The notes under the pieces: model-generated | The model's database searches: none | What the model was told of the DNA's origin: nothing | Seen by the model: only the letters and a program-made list of their open reading frames with translations | Made by a program: the position numbers and the translations under genes | Shown here: one piece after another, positions 48,884-61,106 of the stretch | How the letters are laid out: the number at the start of each line of letters is the position of its first letter | Numbering within the stretch: position 1 is the stretch's first letter | Assembly: GCA_035772405.1 (NCBI GenBank) | Contig: JAYKKM010000029.1 | Span: forward strand, 469,001 to 533,000 | Length of the DNA stretch: 64,000 bases | Origin: Chrysogorgia sp. JL179-B06 | Lineage: Eukaryota > Cnidaria > Anthozoa > Scleralcyonacea > Chrysogorgiidae | Direction: 5' to 3'

Positions 48884-49371
48884 CGACGTCGCACTTTACT
48901 CGCACTTCTAATGAATAGATGCGAGGATTCGTCAACGGCTTTATCCGTCGCACTTTAGTTGACTCGAATCTATTCGAGTTAAGTGCGAGTATGATTCGTC
49001 AACGGCTTTATACGTCGCACTTTAGTTGACTCGAATCTATTCGAGTTAAGTGCGAGTATGATTCGTCAACGGCTTTATACGTCGCACTTTAGTTGACTCG
49101 AATCTATTCGAGTTAAGTGCGAGTATGATTCGTCAACGACTTTATCCGTCGCACTTTAGTTGACTCGAATCTATTCGAGTTAAGTGCGAGTATGATTCGT
49201 CAACGGCTTTATCCGTCGCACTTTAGTTGACTCGAATCTATTCGAGTTAAGTGCGAGTATGATTCGTCAACGGCTTTATACGTCGCACTTTAGTTGACTC
49301 GAATCTATTCGAGTTATAAAGTGCGAGTAGGATTCGTCAACAGCTTTATCCGTCGCACTTCAGTTAGCCTG
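48884..49371. repeat. 67-bp tandem array of hairpin units
   Basis: About seven copies, with unit starts (GATTCGTCAACGGC) at 48926, 48993, 49060, 49127, 49194, 49261 and 49330. The spacing is 67 bp until the last, which follows a small insertion. Each unit contains TCGCACTT-6-ACTCGAAT-CT-ATTCGAGT-T-AAGTGCGA, so each can fold into a long stem. Copies are nearly identical. Confidence 0.93.
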
Positions 49372-50555
49372 CGTGCAGACGCTCCGTATCTGACTCGAAT
49401 CTATTATTATCTGGTATGTAAATGAGCGTTTCAATAGGGATTTAGAGGAAGAATTAGGACGTAAAGGATTAATTTAAAATAATGTAATTTGAATCACTTA
49501 GTTTTAGCAGATTGACTATAATGTAAACATAAATATTCATTACTGATTTACCGATTTAGAAACATTGATTGCTGACATTTATAAATATATTCATATTCAT
49601 AATTCATTGCTTACTTTGCCTTTGTTAATAAACATGACTATATTCTACAGTTCAAACTGTGTGATGGTAATTTATTATACGAGATATATTATAGCATAGT
49701 TGGAATGATTTGTAGAGAACGTTAGGGTTAGGGTTGGGATAGGTTTGAATATAGTTTTAATTATAACGCGTGTTTCATCAGGTTATTCATTTACGGAAAG
49801 GTTATACGTTATTAATTCATGGAGGTGTAACGATATGCGGTGATGAGATACGCTTATTTAGCGAAAGTCTAAAAATGGACCCAAAATTGCTGTTAAAACA
49901 TTTTGTTCTGTTAGTACCTTGATTCGCTTAAAGGAAGTAAAATCATTCATGAATGTCAATGGACTATACTGTATATGTACGCCATTCGCGTTTTTTCATT
50001 CGAAATACTGGAAAGTGCACGTTTATAAATAGTGCCAGTGTCAAATCCACCGGAATTTGATTATTATTCTGTGCTCGCGAGGTGTCACTCGCTGCACCGT
50101 TCTTATTCGTAATGTATGGTTTCATCGTGCCGCACGTAGCCCCATAGTATAGTATAGTGTCAGTGATTAGTCCGCGTCATTGAATTATACAGTCACTTTA
50201 TATGAGTAGTTTTAAAGAATGGAAAAATTATTTTAGGTAAATTTTAGGTAATTTGTCGATGTTTAGCGAGGATTATAGTAAAGAACGGAAACATTGGGTT
50301 GGTATGTTCCGGTATTGGGGATTAGTGATGAAACAATTTAAAGCAACTGATATGTAAGTGCGTTTTACAAAGCATATTATATGGCAGACAATGTGAATAA
50401 GTTGTTAGTGAAGATATGACTACGGGATTTTACCGTAGAACGAGGCAACAACACATTAACCCTTACCTCTAACACTAACCCGAACCTTAATCCTAACCCT
50501 ATTGTGTTATTTATTAACTGAAACATAACGCGAACGGGATTTTTTAAAGAACGAA
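49372..50555. other. No recognised gene
   Basis: AT-rich DNA with scattered TTAGGG-like pieces (near 49724 and, inverted, near 50460-50500). These are too few to be telomeric. Confidence 0.5.
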
Positions 50556-51576
50556 GCATACACTATATACAGACTAGAGTAGAGGTTGATCAAAAGTGAT
50601 AATATATATACAGTATATACAGTTTTGACTATAGACATGTATATTGTGTATATAGTGTATATGTATACACTATATACACTATTATACAGACTAGAGGTTG
50701 TTCAAAAGTGATAATATACAGTATATACAGTTTTGACATTAGACATGTATATTGTGTATATAGTGTATATGTATACACTATATACAAATATACACTATAT
50801 ACAGACTAGAGGTTGTTCAAAAATGATAATATACAGTATATACACGGTTTTGACTATATATATGTATTGTATATTGTGTATATAGTGTATATGTGTATAC
50901 ACTATAATTATACACAATATACACTATATACAAATTACAGACTAGAGGTTGATCAAAAGTGATAATATACAGTATACAGTATATACAGTTTTGACTATAG
51001 ACATGTATATTGTGTATATAGTGTATATGTATACACTATATACACTATTATACAGACTAGAGGTTGTTCAAAAGTGATAATATACAGTATATACAGTTTT
51101 GACATTAGACATGTATATTGTGTTGTATATGTATACACTATATACACAATATACACAATATACACTATATACAGACTAGAGGTTGCTCAAAAGTGATAAT
51201 TATACAGTATATACAGTTTTGACATTAGACATATATATTGTGTATATAGTGTAGTGTTATACGCTATATACACAATATACACTATATACAGACTAGAGGT
51301 TGTTCAAAAGTGATAGTAATATACAGTATATACAGTTTTGACAATAGACATGTATATTGTGTATATAGTGTATATGTATACACTATATACACAATATACA
51401 CTATATACAGACTAGAGGTTGTTCAAAATGATAATATACAGTATATACAGTTTTGACATTAGACATGTATATTGTGTATATGGTGATAATATACAGTATA
51501 TACAGTTTTGACTATAGACATGTATATTGTGTATATGGTGATAATATACAGTATATACAGTTTTGACTATAGACAT
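50556..51576. repeat. AT-rich palindromic satellite, period about 115-136 bp
   Basis: CAGACTAGAGGTTG recurs at 50687, 50802, 50938, 51053, 51172, 51289 and 51408 (a variant starts near 50570). Each unit has a palindromic core around GTATATAGTGTATATG/TATACACTATATAC and a TATACAGTTTTGACAT segment. Shorter 59-bp-like repeats end the array near 51576. Confidence 0.93.
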
Positions 51577-51584
51577 GTACACTC

Positions 51585-51915
51585 TTAAAACAAGTGTGTA
51601 GCTACTACACACCTTTTTTGTCCCCAAAACTACACACCTTCAGGCGTGTTACTGTTACACACCAAAGGTGTGTTGTTGTTACACAGGTGTGTTACTACTA
51701 CACACAAAAAGGTGTGTTACTACAGCACACAGAAGGTGTGTAATTGCACCAAAGGTGTGTAGCAGTAACACACCTTTTGGTGTGTAATTTACTTGTCCCC
51801 AAAACTACACACCTTAACATGTGTTTTTCAAAAAGGTGTGTTTTTTGACACGCAATGTGTGTTAGTATAACACACCTGTGGTGTGTTACTATAACACACT
51901 TTCACAAGGTGTGTT
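51585..51915. repeat. Subterminal ACACACC/GGTGTGT cluster
   Basis: More than 15 heptamer-like ACACACC or GGTGTGT motifs in both orientations, at irregular spacing, within about 330 bp. In CACTA transposons such clusters bind the element's DNA-binding protein; that role here is inference. Confidence 0.7.
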
Positions 51916-52087
51916 ATACTTGCTATACTGAACAAATCACTTTTCTGCAAGAAATTAAACAATAATATACTTTACATATTTATTACATTAAAAAGGTGAA
52001 ATACATAACTAACTTTCTATAAAACATAATTTCCATAAAACAATATTATAATATCTACGAACTATAAAAATAAAAACTTCAAAGATC

Positions 52088-55000
52088 TTAAACAAGATAT
52101 TTACTTGTAAAGTGTTTGACCTCTGTCAACATAGAACTATATTTACTACCACGACAGTCACTTGAATTAACACAACGCAAACCGACATCTTGGAGAAACA
52201 ACAAAGAACTATACAAACAATTAGGATACGAAACATGGAAAACATAATAGCATGCAATCAAATTAAATAACGCATCTAATAAAAAGTTTGTGGGACACTC
52301 GTAAATTGCATCGTCTTCACCACAAATAAATATCTGCTTCGTATCTTGTGGAGTGCCAGTACAAACAATGCGAAACTCCACCAACTTTGATTTGAATAGT
52401 TTGTACGCAGGAGTAGTTTGCTAAAAAATAAATGTTTAATTTAGCATTTGACACAACTTCAATAAGTTCTACAGTATTTGTTTTACACTGCACTTTCGAT
52501 CCACGAGCTCAGGTATATATATATATATTATATAATCTATATTTATACAATAACCTGTTCACTACGCTCGTTCTCATTGGTTGTTGCCCATGATCTATTA
52601 AAGGACAGATGCACGGATCACGTCAGCTGACTGCTTTTATCTTTTTTCATGCCCCAGAAAGTGGCAAAGACCTAATAAGCCTTTTGAATGGTTTGATTTC
52701 AATTTTTACTGTATAAAACAAATAGATTCCATTTTTCAGTTATAGATGTACAGAGGACGCCAGAACGTGGTAAGAGCATCAGTGACCCACTCGACTACAT
52801 CTTGTGGGCCACTTTTTTGTTCTTACCACGTTCTGACATCATCTGTGCATCTATAACTGAAAAATGACAGACAACGGCAAAATGGAATCTATTTGTTAAA
52901 TATATCCCTCGGTCTCATAAATAACATATATCCCTCAGTCTCGGTATATAACCCTTACATATATACCTGAGCTAACTGGACTAAACTATGTATGTACTAA
53001 GGATTTATGGTGAAGGAAAATTTCGAGTGTTGAAATATATACATGTTAAGACCAAACCGGGACCAGCTCGGCAACGGCTTCCATAGCTCAGTGGTCAGAG
53101 CACTGCACTAGCATCGCAGGTTCAATTCCAACTGGAAGGCCTTGAAGTTGCATTTTTCACAACTGGTCCCGGTTTGGTCTTAAAATGTATATATTTCATT
53201 TTCAACACTCGAAATTTTCCTTCTAGTCAAAAATATGTTTTCAAAGTTAAACTTACATCCTGATATGTTATTATTTTCTCAGTGTTCTTCCCCTTTTTCA
53301 TTCTTTTTTCAATGATGGCAATGGCTGAAACAATGTCATTGTTGTTGAGTTTTTCAGTCGATTTCAATAAAGACTTCAGACCATCCATTATTCTTTTTGG
53401 TGCTTCTTTAACCTTTTCTTTTCCCAATATTCTTTGCAGTTCCTCTTTGACCTAAAAATAAAAAATGTTTTAAAAATTTCAGTTCACAAAAAAGCCATTA
53501 ATTTCTCATTTTTACTGCATATATAACAAGAGCCTGACTGCGAATTTTTTGAAAGGCTGATGTGAAACTCAAATAAAAATAAAGGGCCTGGTTTTGGGCA
53601 GTATACAGTAGTAGTCAAAAGGTTAATTCCAATTTCCATGAAATTAGAAGAACCAAAACCAGTATTCTTACAATTGGATTTGGTGAAGAAATGGTTAATC
53701 CATTCACACCTGAACCAAATTTAATATAATATAATTTTTGACATGATACCGTAAATGTTCAAATTTATGTCTGCGGCACTTATTTTTCCCACTGATACGG
53801 TAGGGAGTGCTAAAGCAAGTAGTTTATATAATAGCAGAGAGTTTAATTAAAGAGACACTACACCCTAAAACAAGTGTTGCTTAAATGAAAGTTGTTTGTC
53901 ACCTTACACGAGAATGGGTATTAGTTTTATCCTACTGCAGTCTTTTTAGTTTCAGTGAAATCTGGCTTTGTTATCGTATTTTTGGGAAATCGAAGGTCGC
54001 CATGTTTGTTCTGATTGCGGGCAAATGCGGTCGTTCCCATTAATTTTTGTCATCATTGAGTGATAGAAACACAATACAAAGAAACCCTTCACAATAGCAT
54101 GACAATAACATGGTTTTAGTCTATTGCGCAGGATCTCTATTCACACTATCGTGAAGGATTTCATAGTGTTTATCACTCCATGAGACCATGACATCAAAAA
54201 TTAACGGTAGCAACCGTATTCGCCTGCAATCAACAAAAATGGCAGCCTTCAATTTACCAAAAATACAATAAAAACGCCAATTTTCTCTAAAACTAAAAGG
54301 ATTAGTTGAGCACTTTAATCTAAACAACACTTGTTTTGGGGGTGGAGTGTCCTTTAACACAAATATTTAACAAAAAATCATTTGAATTTCAGCAAGTAGA
54401 TCAACATAATATTAACAGAAAATTTAACGACAGTCAAGAGAATTTCAACAATATAAATCCTTAGTAAGTCATTGCTTACTCGAGGGGGGGGGGGGGCACT
54501 AATTCAGTCAGTGCACTAATTCAAACATTTATGGCAACTACTTTAGTTATACAAATATAACAACATACAGTAACTACTTCAGTTCTCAATATAGACCGTC
54601 TAAATGTAACTTACATGAGATGGTTCACTCAAATAGGGACATTGGCTTAGAATTTCTTTGGTAGACTTAGCTTCCTTTTCAATGAACTCCCTTCGTTTAA
54701 TATAAGTTTCTTCAACCAGTTTTCTATAGGTCTCGGGTGAAAAATCACTCTCCTTGGTTGTCTTTAACAGGTCAAGGTTGCGCTTGATACATAGAACATC
54801 ATCACCAAGCTTGATCTTTTTAGCAGTACTTGTTAGTACAGCCTTGTTTTTGACATTCTCCTTTCCTTTGGGTTTGGCTGAAACTCTTCTCTGGTTTCGG
54901 AAATACATACTTAGTTGATTTTTCACAGATTTCTGTAAAGACAATAACAAATTTATCATTATTAGGAGTTCTTATCAGAAGTGAAATGCTGCCTCTGACT

Positions 55001-58000
55001 TAAGGTATAAGAGAGCTTGTAGGGTTGATTATTTGTCAAGAAAACGTTCGACGTATTTGGGTTAAATTAGGATGCTGTTTTTGAAGATGACGGCCAAATT
55101 ATATTTTTGTCAATATATAAGGTGCTCCTCTTCAAACGTTTTGTTGAGAAAAAGTAAACTTCACAAGGTCTAATACACAAGTTGTTTGACTTGTCTAATG
55201 TCTTCTAACCAACGGCAACAAACAACAGTTGGTGAATGTTCAACGACAGAAATCCCTCACGAAGAATGAAGCATTCAAGTACATGTTGTATTATTGTCAA
55301 TGGTGGTCGAGTTCCACTCAACAACTGGAATAGTTTGTGCTGTTAACAGCATAGATAAACTGATGAAAGAGCACTGGTTTCCTCGAATCTGGCCACTGAA
55401 ACATTCATGGCCTTGATGGATACTTCCACGCGAAACTAAAGACATCCTGTATCGAAGGCGGCGTATATCGATGACGTATGCTGACACACAAACAAACAAA
55501 CACAAAATTTAACAAATCGAGATCTGGTCACAGGACTGGGCACGAGTAAACGCAAGAGGAATGTCAAGAATAGTGTGCTGCCTCCCTAAGAGGAGTATGT
55601 CCAGAACTTGTATTTTCTCTTTTTAGTTAAATATCTTAGATTGGACCAATATAGAATACCATTACAGTACTTCCAACCTAAGGCACCCTGTGTCTGGGCA
55701 GGCATAGATCCAAAATTTAGTTGTTTACAATGACAAGTGGGTGCCATATGTCAGGACAAGTTGGTACCATTATGTCAAGACAAGCTAGTCAGACAAAATA
55801 TCTCAAAATCTTTCAACATTGATTTATTTTAAAGAAATATTTTTTGCTGCAATTGGATTTTTTCATCGGTGATGAGTGATCATTTTATTTTGTGCCCTGT
55901 AAAACCATTTAAAATTTGTCAAAATCTACTAAAAATATCATGTGATCAGCCATGCCATTATTGTGGAATAAAACCACCCTTGTTCAATCAAGTATTAATA
56001 AAAATATTAATATTTTAACAATTAATAAAAATATTATTATTATAAAAGAAAACATACCCAATATCGATCTTCGTTAAAATCCTTCAATTCAGGGAAACGC
56101 TCACAAAGCTTCTTTGCCATTCTCGTGTAGTCTCCTTGTTTGGGATGCTTACATATGCTATAATAAAAATTCCCAGCGTCTTTGATTAGTTGCGTCCTTG
56201 CAGACAGCAAATCGTTTCTTGCTATCGCCTCTTCCACTCTTATTGAGTAACGATCAGGAGTTGCCAATTCATTAGGAAGTCCTGGGGAACTGTCATTCTT
56301 TTGAGAGTTTTTGGTGATCTTAGGAGCAGTTATTGCACAATCAGGAGTTGCAGGTAATTTGACTAGAGGCATGTAGTCTGGAACCTCTAAGACAGGAGTG
56401 ATTACTGGGACACAATCTTTTGGTGAAGCCACTTCACAATTGCTTAATATTGTAACTCTTGTTTCAACTTGGGGGTCTTCAGCCACATCATTTAAATCCT
56501 AATTTAAAGAAAACATTTACAAATGTTATGCATCAGTCAATTCCAGCAATGTTCGTTCAATGTTCAGTTAATTTCATGCATGTTTTCAAAGTTTCAATTT
56601 GTGAAACTTTGAAAACACAAGTGAAATTAAACCTTAATTTTATGAGGAGCCATGTGATCACTTGTTAATCATTTAGTGGACAAAATTCATTCATAAATAA
56701 GTCAGCTACACATGCGAACAGCTAATTAAATGTCAAAACCAAGCGTGAAAAACACCTATACAATCCACTGAAAGTAAACTGTACATTACCAGGAACTTTA
56801 TTGAGTCAAACATTGACTTAAGAAAACAGGGGAGCTAGGATTTACAAGTAAAATAACATAATAACTTAAGTATTTCCCACTGGTGTTTCCACCAATCCGG
56901 TACAAGTAATTTTGCCCTGAATTTAGGAAAAATGCCCTCCTCATTAGCCAATCATATTCGAGTAATTTTGCCCTCTATATAGACCACTTTCATAATGGCG
57001 ACTAATTTAAATATTCTTTTATGTGCATCTACATTAGCCTTTCTGGCCTCATTTGGAAGCAAAGATTCTTTTGAATGAGGCCAGAAAGGCTAATTTAGAT
57101 GCACATAAAAGAATATTTAAATTAGTCGCCATTATGAAAGAGGTCTATGGTTAAAGCAAAAAATACTGGAGGAAATACAACAATTATACTAGAAGTTACT
57201 ATCGCAAGGGGAAGTGCTGCCTCGAAAGTCATGGGAAGCCTAATTTCTGATAAAATTTCAAAAATGAATCCACTGTAGTTATGTACACATTTCTATCAAT
57301 TATTTTAAATATTTTAAATACAGCAGACTTAAATTACAAATGATTATCACTTATCTGAATATAATTGGCAAGGCTTTTGACTGTATAGACAGTATACATT
57401 ATGACTACAGTATGTAGTTGGTGATTGGTAAACAAATTTCTGATAAATCACTGCCACTACTATAAATCATGCTTCTTACTGTGGCAAAGCTGTCAGTGGA
57501 ATCGCAAGTGTGTGATATGTTATGACAAAGCAAGCGCTAAACATATAGGCGCCGACTAAATAAATACCAGAAATGGTATGTAACAGATGTTTACAATATT
57601 GTTGCACCATTATTTATATCGTCTATTAATTTTATTGTTGAGAATGCGATACTTTCAAGATCTTTGTGATGTATTAGTTCATTGCACATGTCCAGGACTC
57701 CATATTATACTGTAATTGTTGTTTGGGAATACACCACAGTCAACTGCAACCACTGTATTTTATTTTCCAAAAGAACTTGTAATATTGTATTTATTACATA
57801 CCAAATATTATGGTTATCCATGGCACACAAATAATTCCCATTGTGCACTGAATTAGTGAATTTTCACAAAATGAACAAATCCACTGAATTTTAACAAAGT
57901 TGAGGTAAATAATTTCTTGAAGACAGTTCCATGTACAGTTTATTACAATATACAGTTGGGCAGATCAATATTGTTTTGTGCCTCAACGGGCGATATATTT

Positions 58001-59404
58001 GTGTAGATCACTGATCGATATTCGACAGGACAAGTTGTCTTCTAACCAACGGCAACAAACAACGGTTGGTAAGTTGTTCAACGACAGAAATCCCTGACGA
58101 GGAATGAGATCATGGTTAAAAGCATTCAAGCACATGTTGTCTCCTTGTACTAAGATATATAAGTACATATGGATGACGTATGCCGACACACAAACGCAAA
58201 ATTTAACAAATCGAGATCTGGTCAGCTATACATAGCTCGGTAAAAGGACTGGGTACGCGACACAGCAACCCAAGTCAAGATTAGTGTGCTGCCTACGGCA
58301 GCAAAAAATATAGTAAAATTGTTTGCTAATCAAACTTTAATTCAAACTCAGGAAAATGTTTCTGAGCCCCAGACGGGAATCGAACCAGCATGCAACCTTA
58401 TAATAATAATAATAATAATAATAATAAAAGACGTATTAGGAGCATTATACAATAGTCTTTTATTCTTAAATTTACTTATAAAACTTATTACAGTTTCATT
58501 ATAAGATAAAGCCCACTACATTATAATATTACCACGACTAAGAACAAAAAACTATTAATTTAAAAAAAGAAAAGCCTTAAGTGCTGACTTAAAATTACCC
58601 AATTTCCTGTGGTAATGAATTCCACAGTTTTGGTGCCGAAACCGAGAACGCTCTGTCTCAATGAGTCACCGTTTTGGATTTTGGCTCAAGTAGCAGAGGT
58701 CTGATGATCTCAAAGCATATGAGTAGGTTTATATTAGGCTTATGTCGTCTAACCATTGAGCTACCAGAACTCAGATAGCAGTAAGGCCTAGGTCAAACGT
58801 CGAACTAAACTGCACATGTGCCGAACTCAATGCAAATGAGCTTAAACAAAAGACTGCTTCATTTGCATTGAGTTCGGCACATGTGAACGCATAGGGAGCA
58901 TTGTATAAACACGTCATTCTGTTTGTAATCCTAAACAATCCACTTCGATCTCCGATCATCTAATAATATTAAATCGTTTGTCCAACAAAGTGATAAGTAA
59001 GTCAACTTTTTGAACTCATTTTTGACAAAATGAAGAATGTGAAACATACCTTTTGGGCATACAAGATGACACGTTTCAGCTGAAGCCGATGGGCAGTGTT
59101 AGGGATAAGTTCCTTCAACTCGTGAATATCTCCCATTAATATAAGCAAACTTGCTCCGTCAATAAAGTTGTCTAATTAACAAGAAAATAATTATTAATGA
59201 CTGTAAAGTGGCCTTTCTTCTTTCAATCAAATTGAGTCGTTGAATCATCGCGATAAATATTAAAATACTAACAGTCGATAATGATTTATACTTACCACGC
59301 AATTTCGTAACTGCTTCTTCTGGGAAAATCAAGGCAGTCCCGGGAACATTTCTTCCATGGAGAAATCCAAACAGTTGATCGATAGACATTTTTGAAAAAT
59401 CCAT
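52088..59404 (-). CDS. SAM-domain protein, SAMD3-like, six exons
   Basis: Exons (minus strand): 59296-59404 (ATG), 59050-59171, 56058-56498, 54615-54932, 53257-53451 and 52088-52420 (stop TAA). All have GT-AG borders and matching phases, giving about 505 residues. Residues 1-77 form a SAM domain: MSIDQLFGFLHGR, FPEEAV, NFIDGASLLIL, then RLQLKRVILYAQK. SAM domains mediate oligomerisation or RNA/protein binding. A Pro/Thr-rich linker follows, then a conserved-looking DRYW-KSVKNQLSMYFRNQRR junction, Lys-rich helices, and a C-terminal region with FLLDALFNLIACYYVF. The layout recalls SAMD3-like proteins of fish and cnidarians, recognised from memory. It is divergent from the gene starting at 59682 and lies inside the putative CACTA element, so it may be transposon-encoded. 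Confidence 0.75.
52716..52898. repeat. Foldback element in last intron of the SAM gene
   Basis: Inverted arms: ATTTTTCAGTTATAGATG with CATCTATAACTGAAAAAT, an inner ACGTGGTAAGA pair, and outer AATAGATTCCATTTT pieces. Probably a MITE. Confidence 0.75.
53013..53223. repeat. Inverted repeat enclosing a tRNA-Ala-like sequence
   Basis: Arms of about 55 bp: AAGGAAAATTTCGAGTGTTG at the left, CAACACTCGAAATTTTCCTT at the right, and inner AGACCAAACCGGGACCAG/CTGGTCCCGGTTTGGTCT. The core is the tRNA-like sequence at 53077-53142. Ends 34 bp from the exon 53257-53451 donor. Confidence 0.8.
53077..53142 (+). repeat. tRNA-Ala(AGC)-like pseudogene
   Basis: GGCTTCC and GGAAGGCC can pair as an acceptor. The A box is ATAGCTCAGTGGTCAGAGC, the anticodon loop CTAGCAT gives AGC, and the B box is GGTTCAATTCC. 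About eight bases of variable loop and T-stem are missing, so it is not functional. Confidence 0.65.
54482..54497. repeat. Poly-G tract
   Basis: A run of about 13 G in otherwise AT-rich intron DNA. The length is prone to sequencing error. Confidence 0.8.
55199..55580. repeat. Dispersed repeat, first of a pair
   Basis: TCTTCTAACCAACGGCAACA through CGAGATCTGGTCA matches 58036-58290 in direct orientation, with indels. It lies in an intron of the SAM gene. Confidence 0.65.
56979..57148. repeat. Perfect-looking foldback element
   Basis: ATAGACC near the left end and GGTCTAT at the right. Arms of about 75 bp share CATAATGGCGACTAATTTAA and AGGCCAGAAAGGCTAAT type pairs. Full form of the family whose half-copy sits in the NACHT-gene introns. 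Confidence 0.85.
58036..58290. repeat. Dispersed repeat, second of a pair
   Basis: Diverged direct copy of 55199-55580; ends with the self-complementary GCTGCCTACGGCAGC. Confidence 0.65.
58340..58790 (-). mobile_element. tRNA-like element split by a truncated LINE
   Basis: The outer pieces (GAGCCCCAGACGGGAATCGA at 58364 and TCTAACCATTGAGCTACC at 58749) are the two halves of the tRNA-like arm seen at 10828-10907. Between them, 58398-58745 is a 5'-truncated LINE on the minus strand. It has an (ATT)n tail and a C-terminal reverse-transcriptase motif (RAFSVSAPKLWNSLP) of L2/CR1 type. Confidence 0.75.
58813..58885. repeat. Short perfect foldback
   Basis: CACATGTGCCGAACTCAATG and its inverse, 27-bp arms with a loop of about 19 bases. 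Confidence 0.85.
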
Positions 59405-59681
59405 ATCGAGAATTTGAAAGGTTAAATTGAAAATTGAAACTTCGGAGCGAATTCTAAACTGTTTTTCACGCGATCAGAAACACAAAGGACGCTCGGCACT
59501 TTGGGAGCCCCGTTAATAGTCCGCGGGGGGACATAGACTCTGTAATATGATTGGACCAATTAGATAACGACGGGTAAACAAGTTAATAGCGTCCTTAGCA
59601 ACCTCGTCTCTGTGGGGCTTCAACCTCGTATTCAGGGTCTCATCTCCTATCGCCGCCAGCAGTGGCATAAGAGGCCATATT
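59405..59681. promoter_or_regulatory. Putative bidirectional promoter
   Basis: 277 bp separate the divergent start codons of the SAM gene (minus) and the zinc-finger gene (plus). The stretch is more GC- and CpG-rich than its neighbours (GCTCGGC, CCGCGGGGG, CGCCGCCAGC). No TATA box stands out. A shared promoter is inferred from spacing. Confidence 0.5.
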
Positions 59682-61070
59682 ATGGCGAGGTTTCAATGCA
59701 ATTTTTGCAATTTTACCTGTCGTCAAAGAGACCAAGAATCCCAGTTTTTCAGACATTTGTTGAACTTTCATTCAAACGAACCAAACTTTCAGATCTTTTG
59801 TAGCCAGTCAAGTTGCAATAGATCCTTTACAAAAGTTCGAAACTTACAAAAACATTGGCTGCGAGAACATGCCAACAATCTGGATGCAGAACATGATGTT
59901 GATGAAGATAATCACCTAGAACCCGGAGAAAACATTGAAGAGGAGTTTAATGAAGACTCTGCAAGAAGGCATTTACAGTTAAATACTGCAAAGTTTCTTT
60001 TGGCTACAAAGGAAGGCGCTGGTATTACTCAAACGACGTTGGATTCTGTCAAACAATCCACACAGACTTTACTTGGAGAGTACTGTGACATATTAAAAAA
60101 GGTCTTGGAAGCAAAAATACGTGATGTTCACCATGATTTCGAGTTTTCTCAAGATATGGATGACTTATTTGACTCAACTAATCTGTTTAGTGGTCTAGAC
60201 ACTGAATATAAACAGAGGGAATACTACCTAAATAATTTTAATCTTGTGGTAAGTGATCTATATTATAATATCAGAAATTATTAAATAAATCATGTATATC
60301 TTATAAGCAAAAAGCGTTCGCTTGCTTGCACACCATCACATATGTGACACCAAGTGCACACATGAACTTGGACATTGGCGGCATAGTTGAAGCAAAAGGA
60401 TATAGGGAAGACAAATTATCCCTGGCATTCAGTGACCCCATCTTTATAATGGTATTAGTATTGGGGTTTTCAACACCCTTCTGATTAGGGTCTTGGTTAG
60501 GTTCCAGGTGGTTGGGATTATAGTTTTTAATGATTTGATGCTCCCAAAGAGCATCACAGGTGACAGGTGCACAATTTCCTCAAAGTGAATAATTGTATTA
60601 TTTTGTTGACAGAGATACAGGTACAGTAAAACATGACATGTTTTGTGCCAGTTTACTTATTGTCATATTAATTGCATAATGCCATTATGCATCGTGAGCA
60701 ACATTACTTGAGCATAATGCTATTATAACTGATGTATTATGACTCATGTCCATTCTATAAAATTAATCATCTGGTGTAGACAATTATATTATGCATGTAC
60801 TGTCTGGTATACATATTTCTTGTAGTAATCATATTTTATATTTCCCATAATACAGGAACCAACTAAAGTAGCATTGGGAAGAAGGTGGAAATATGTGACG
60901 CAAAAAGGCAGGAGACCGTTAAAGCGAGTAACTGAGTATGGATATTACGTCCCACTGTTAAAAAACCTTGAGGTTCGTTGGATGAATGAATGACTTTTAT
61001 ATTATAAATAATAAATATAATTTTTAATTTAAGTTGTGATGATTTGAAATGTAATGGTATATCAATATCA

Positions 61071-61106
<36 letters not shown>

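Noticed and set aside
49720..50510. Telomere-like TTAGGG/CCCTAA pieces
   Set aside because: Only two or three scattered degenerate copies, not an array.
51412..51627. 71-codon open frame rich in Tyr, Ile and His
   Set aside because: It lies in the AT-rich palindromic satellite and crosses the putative transposon terminus.
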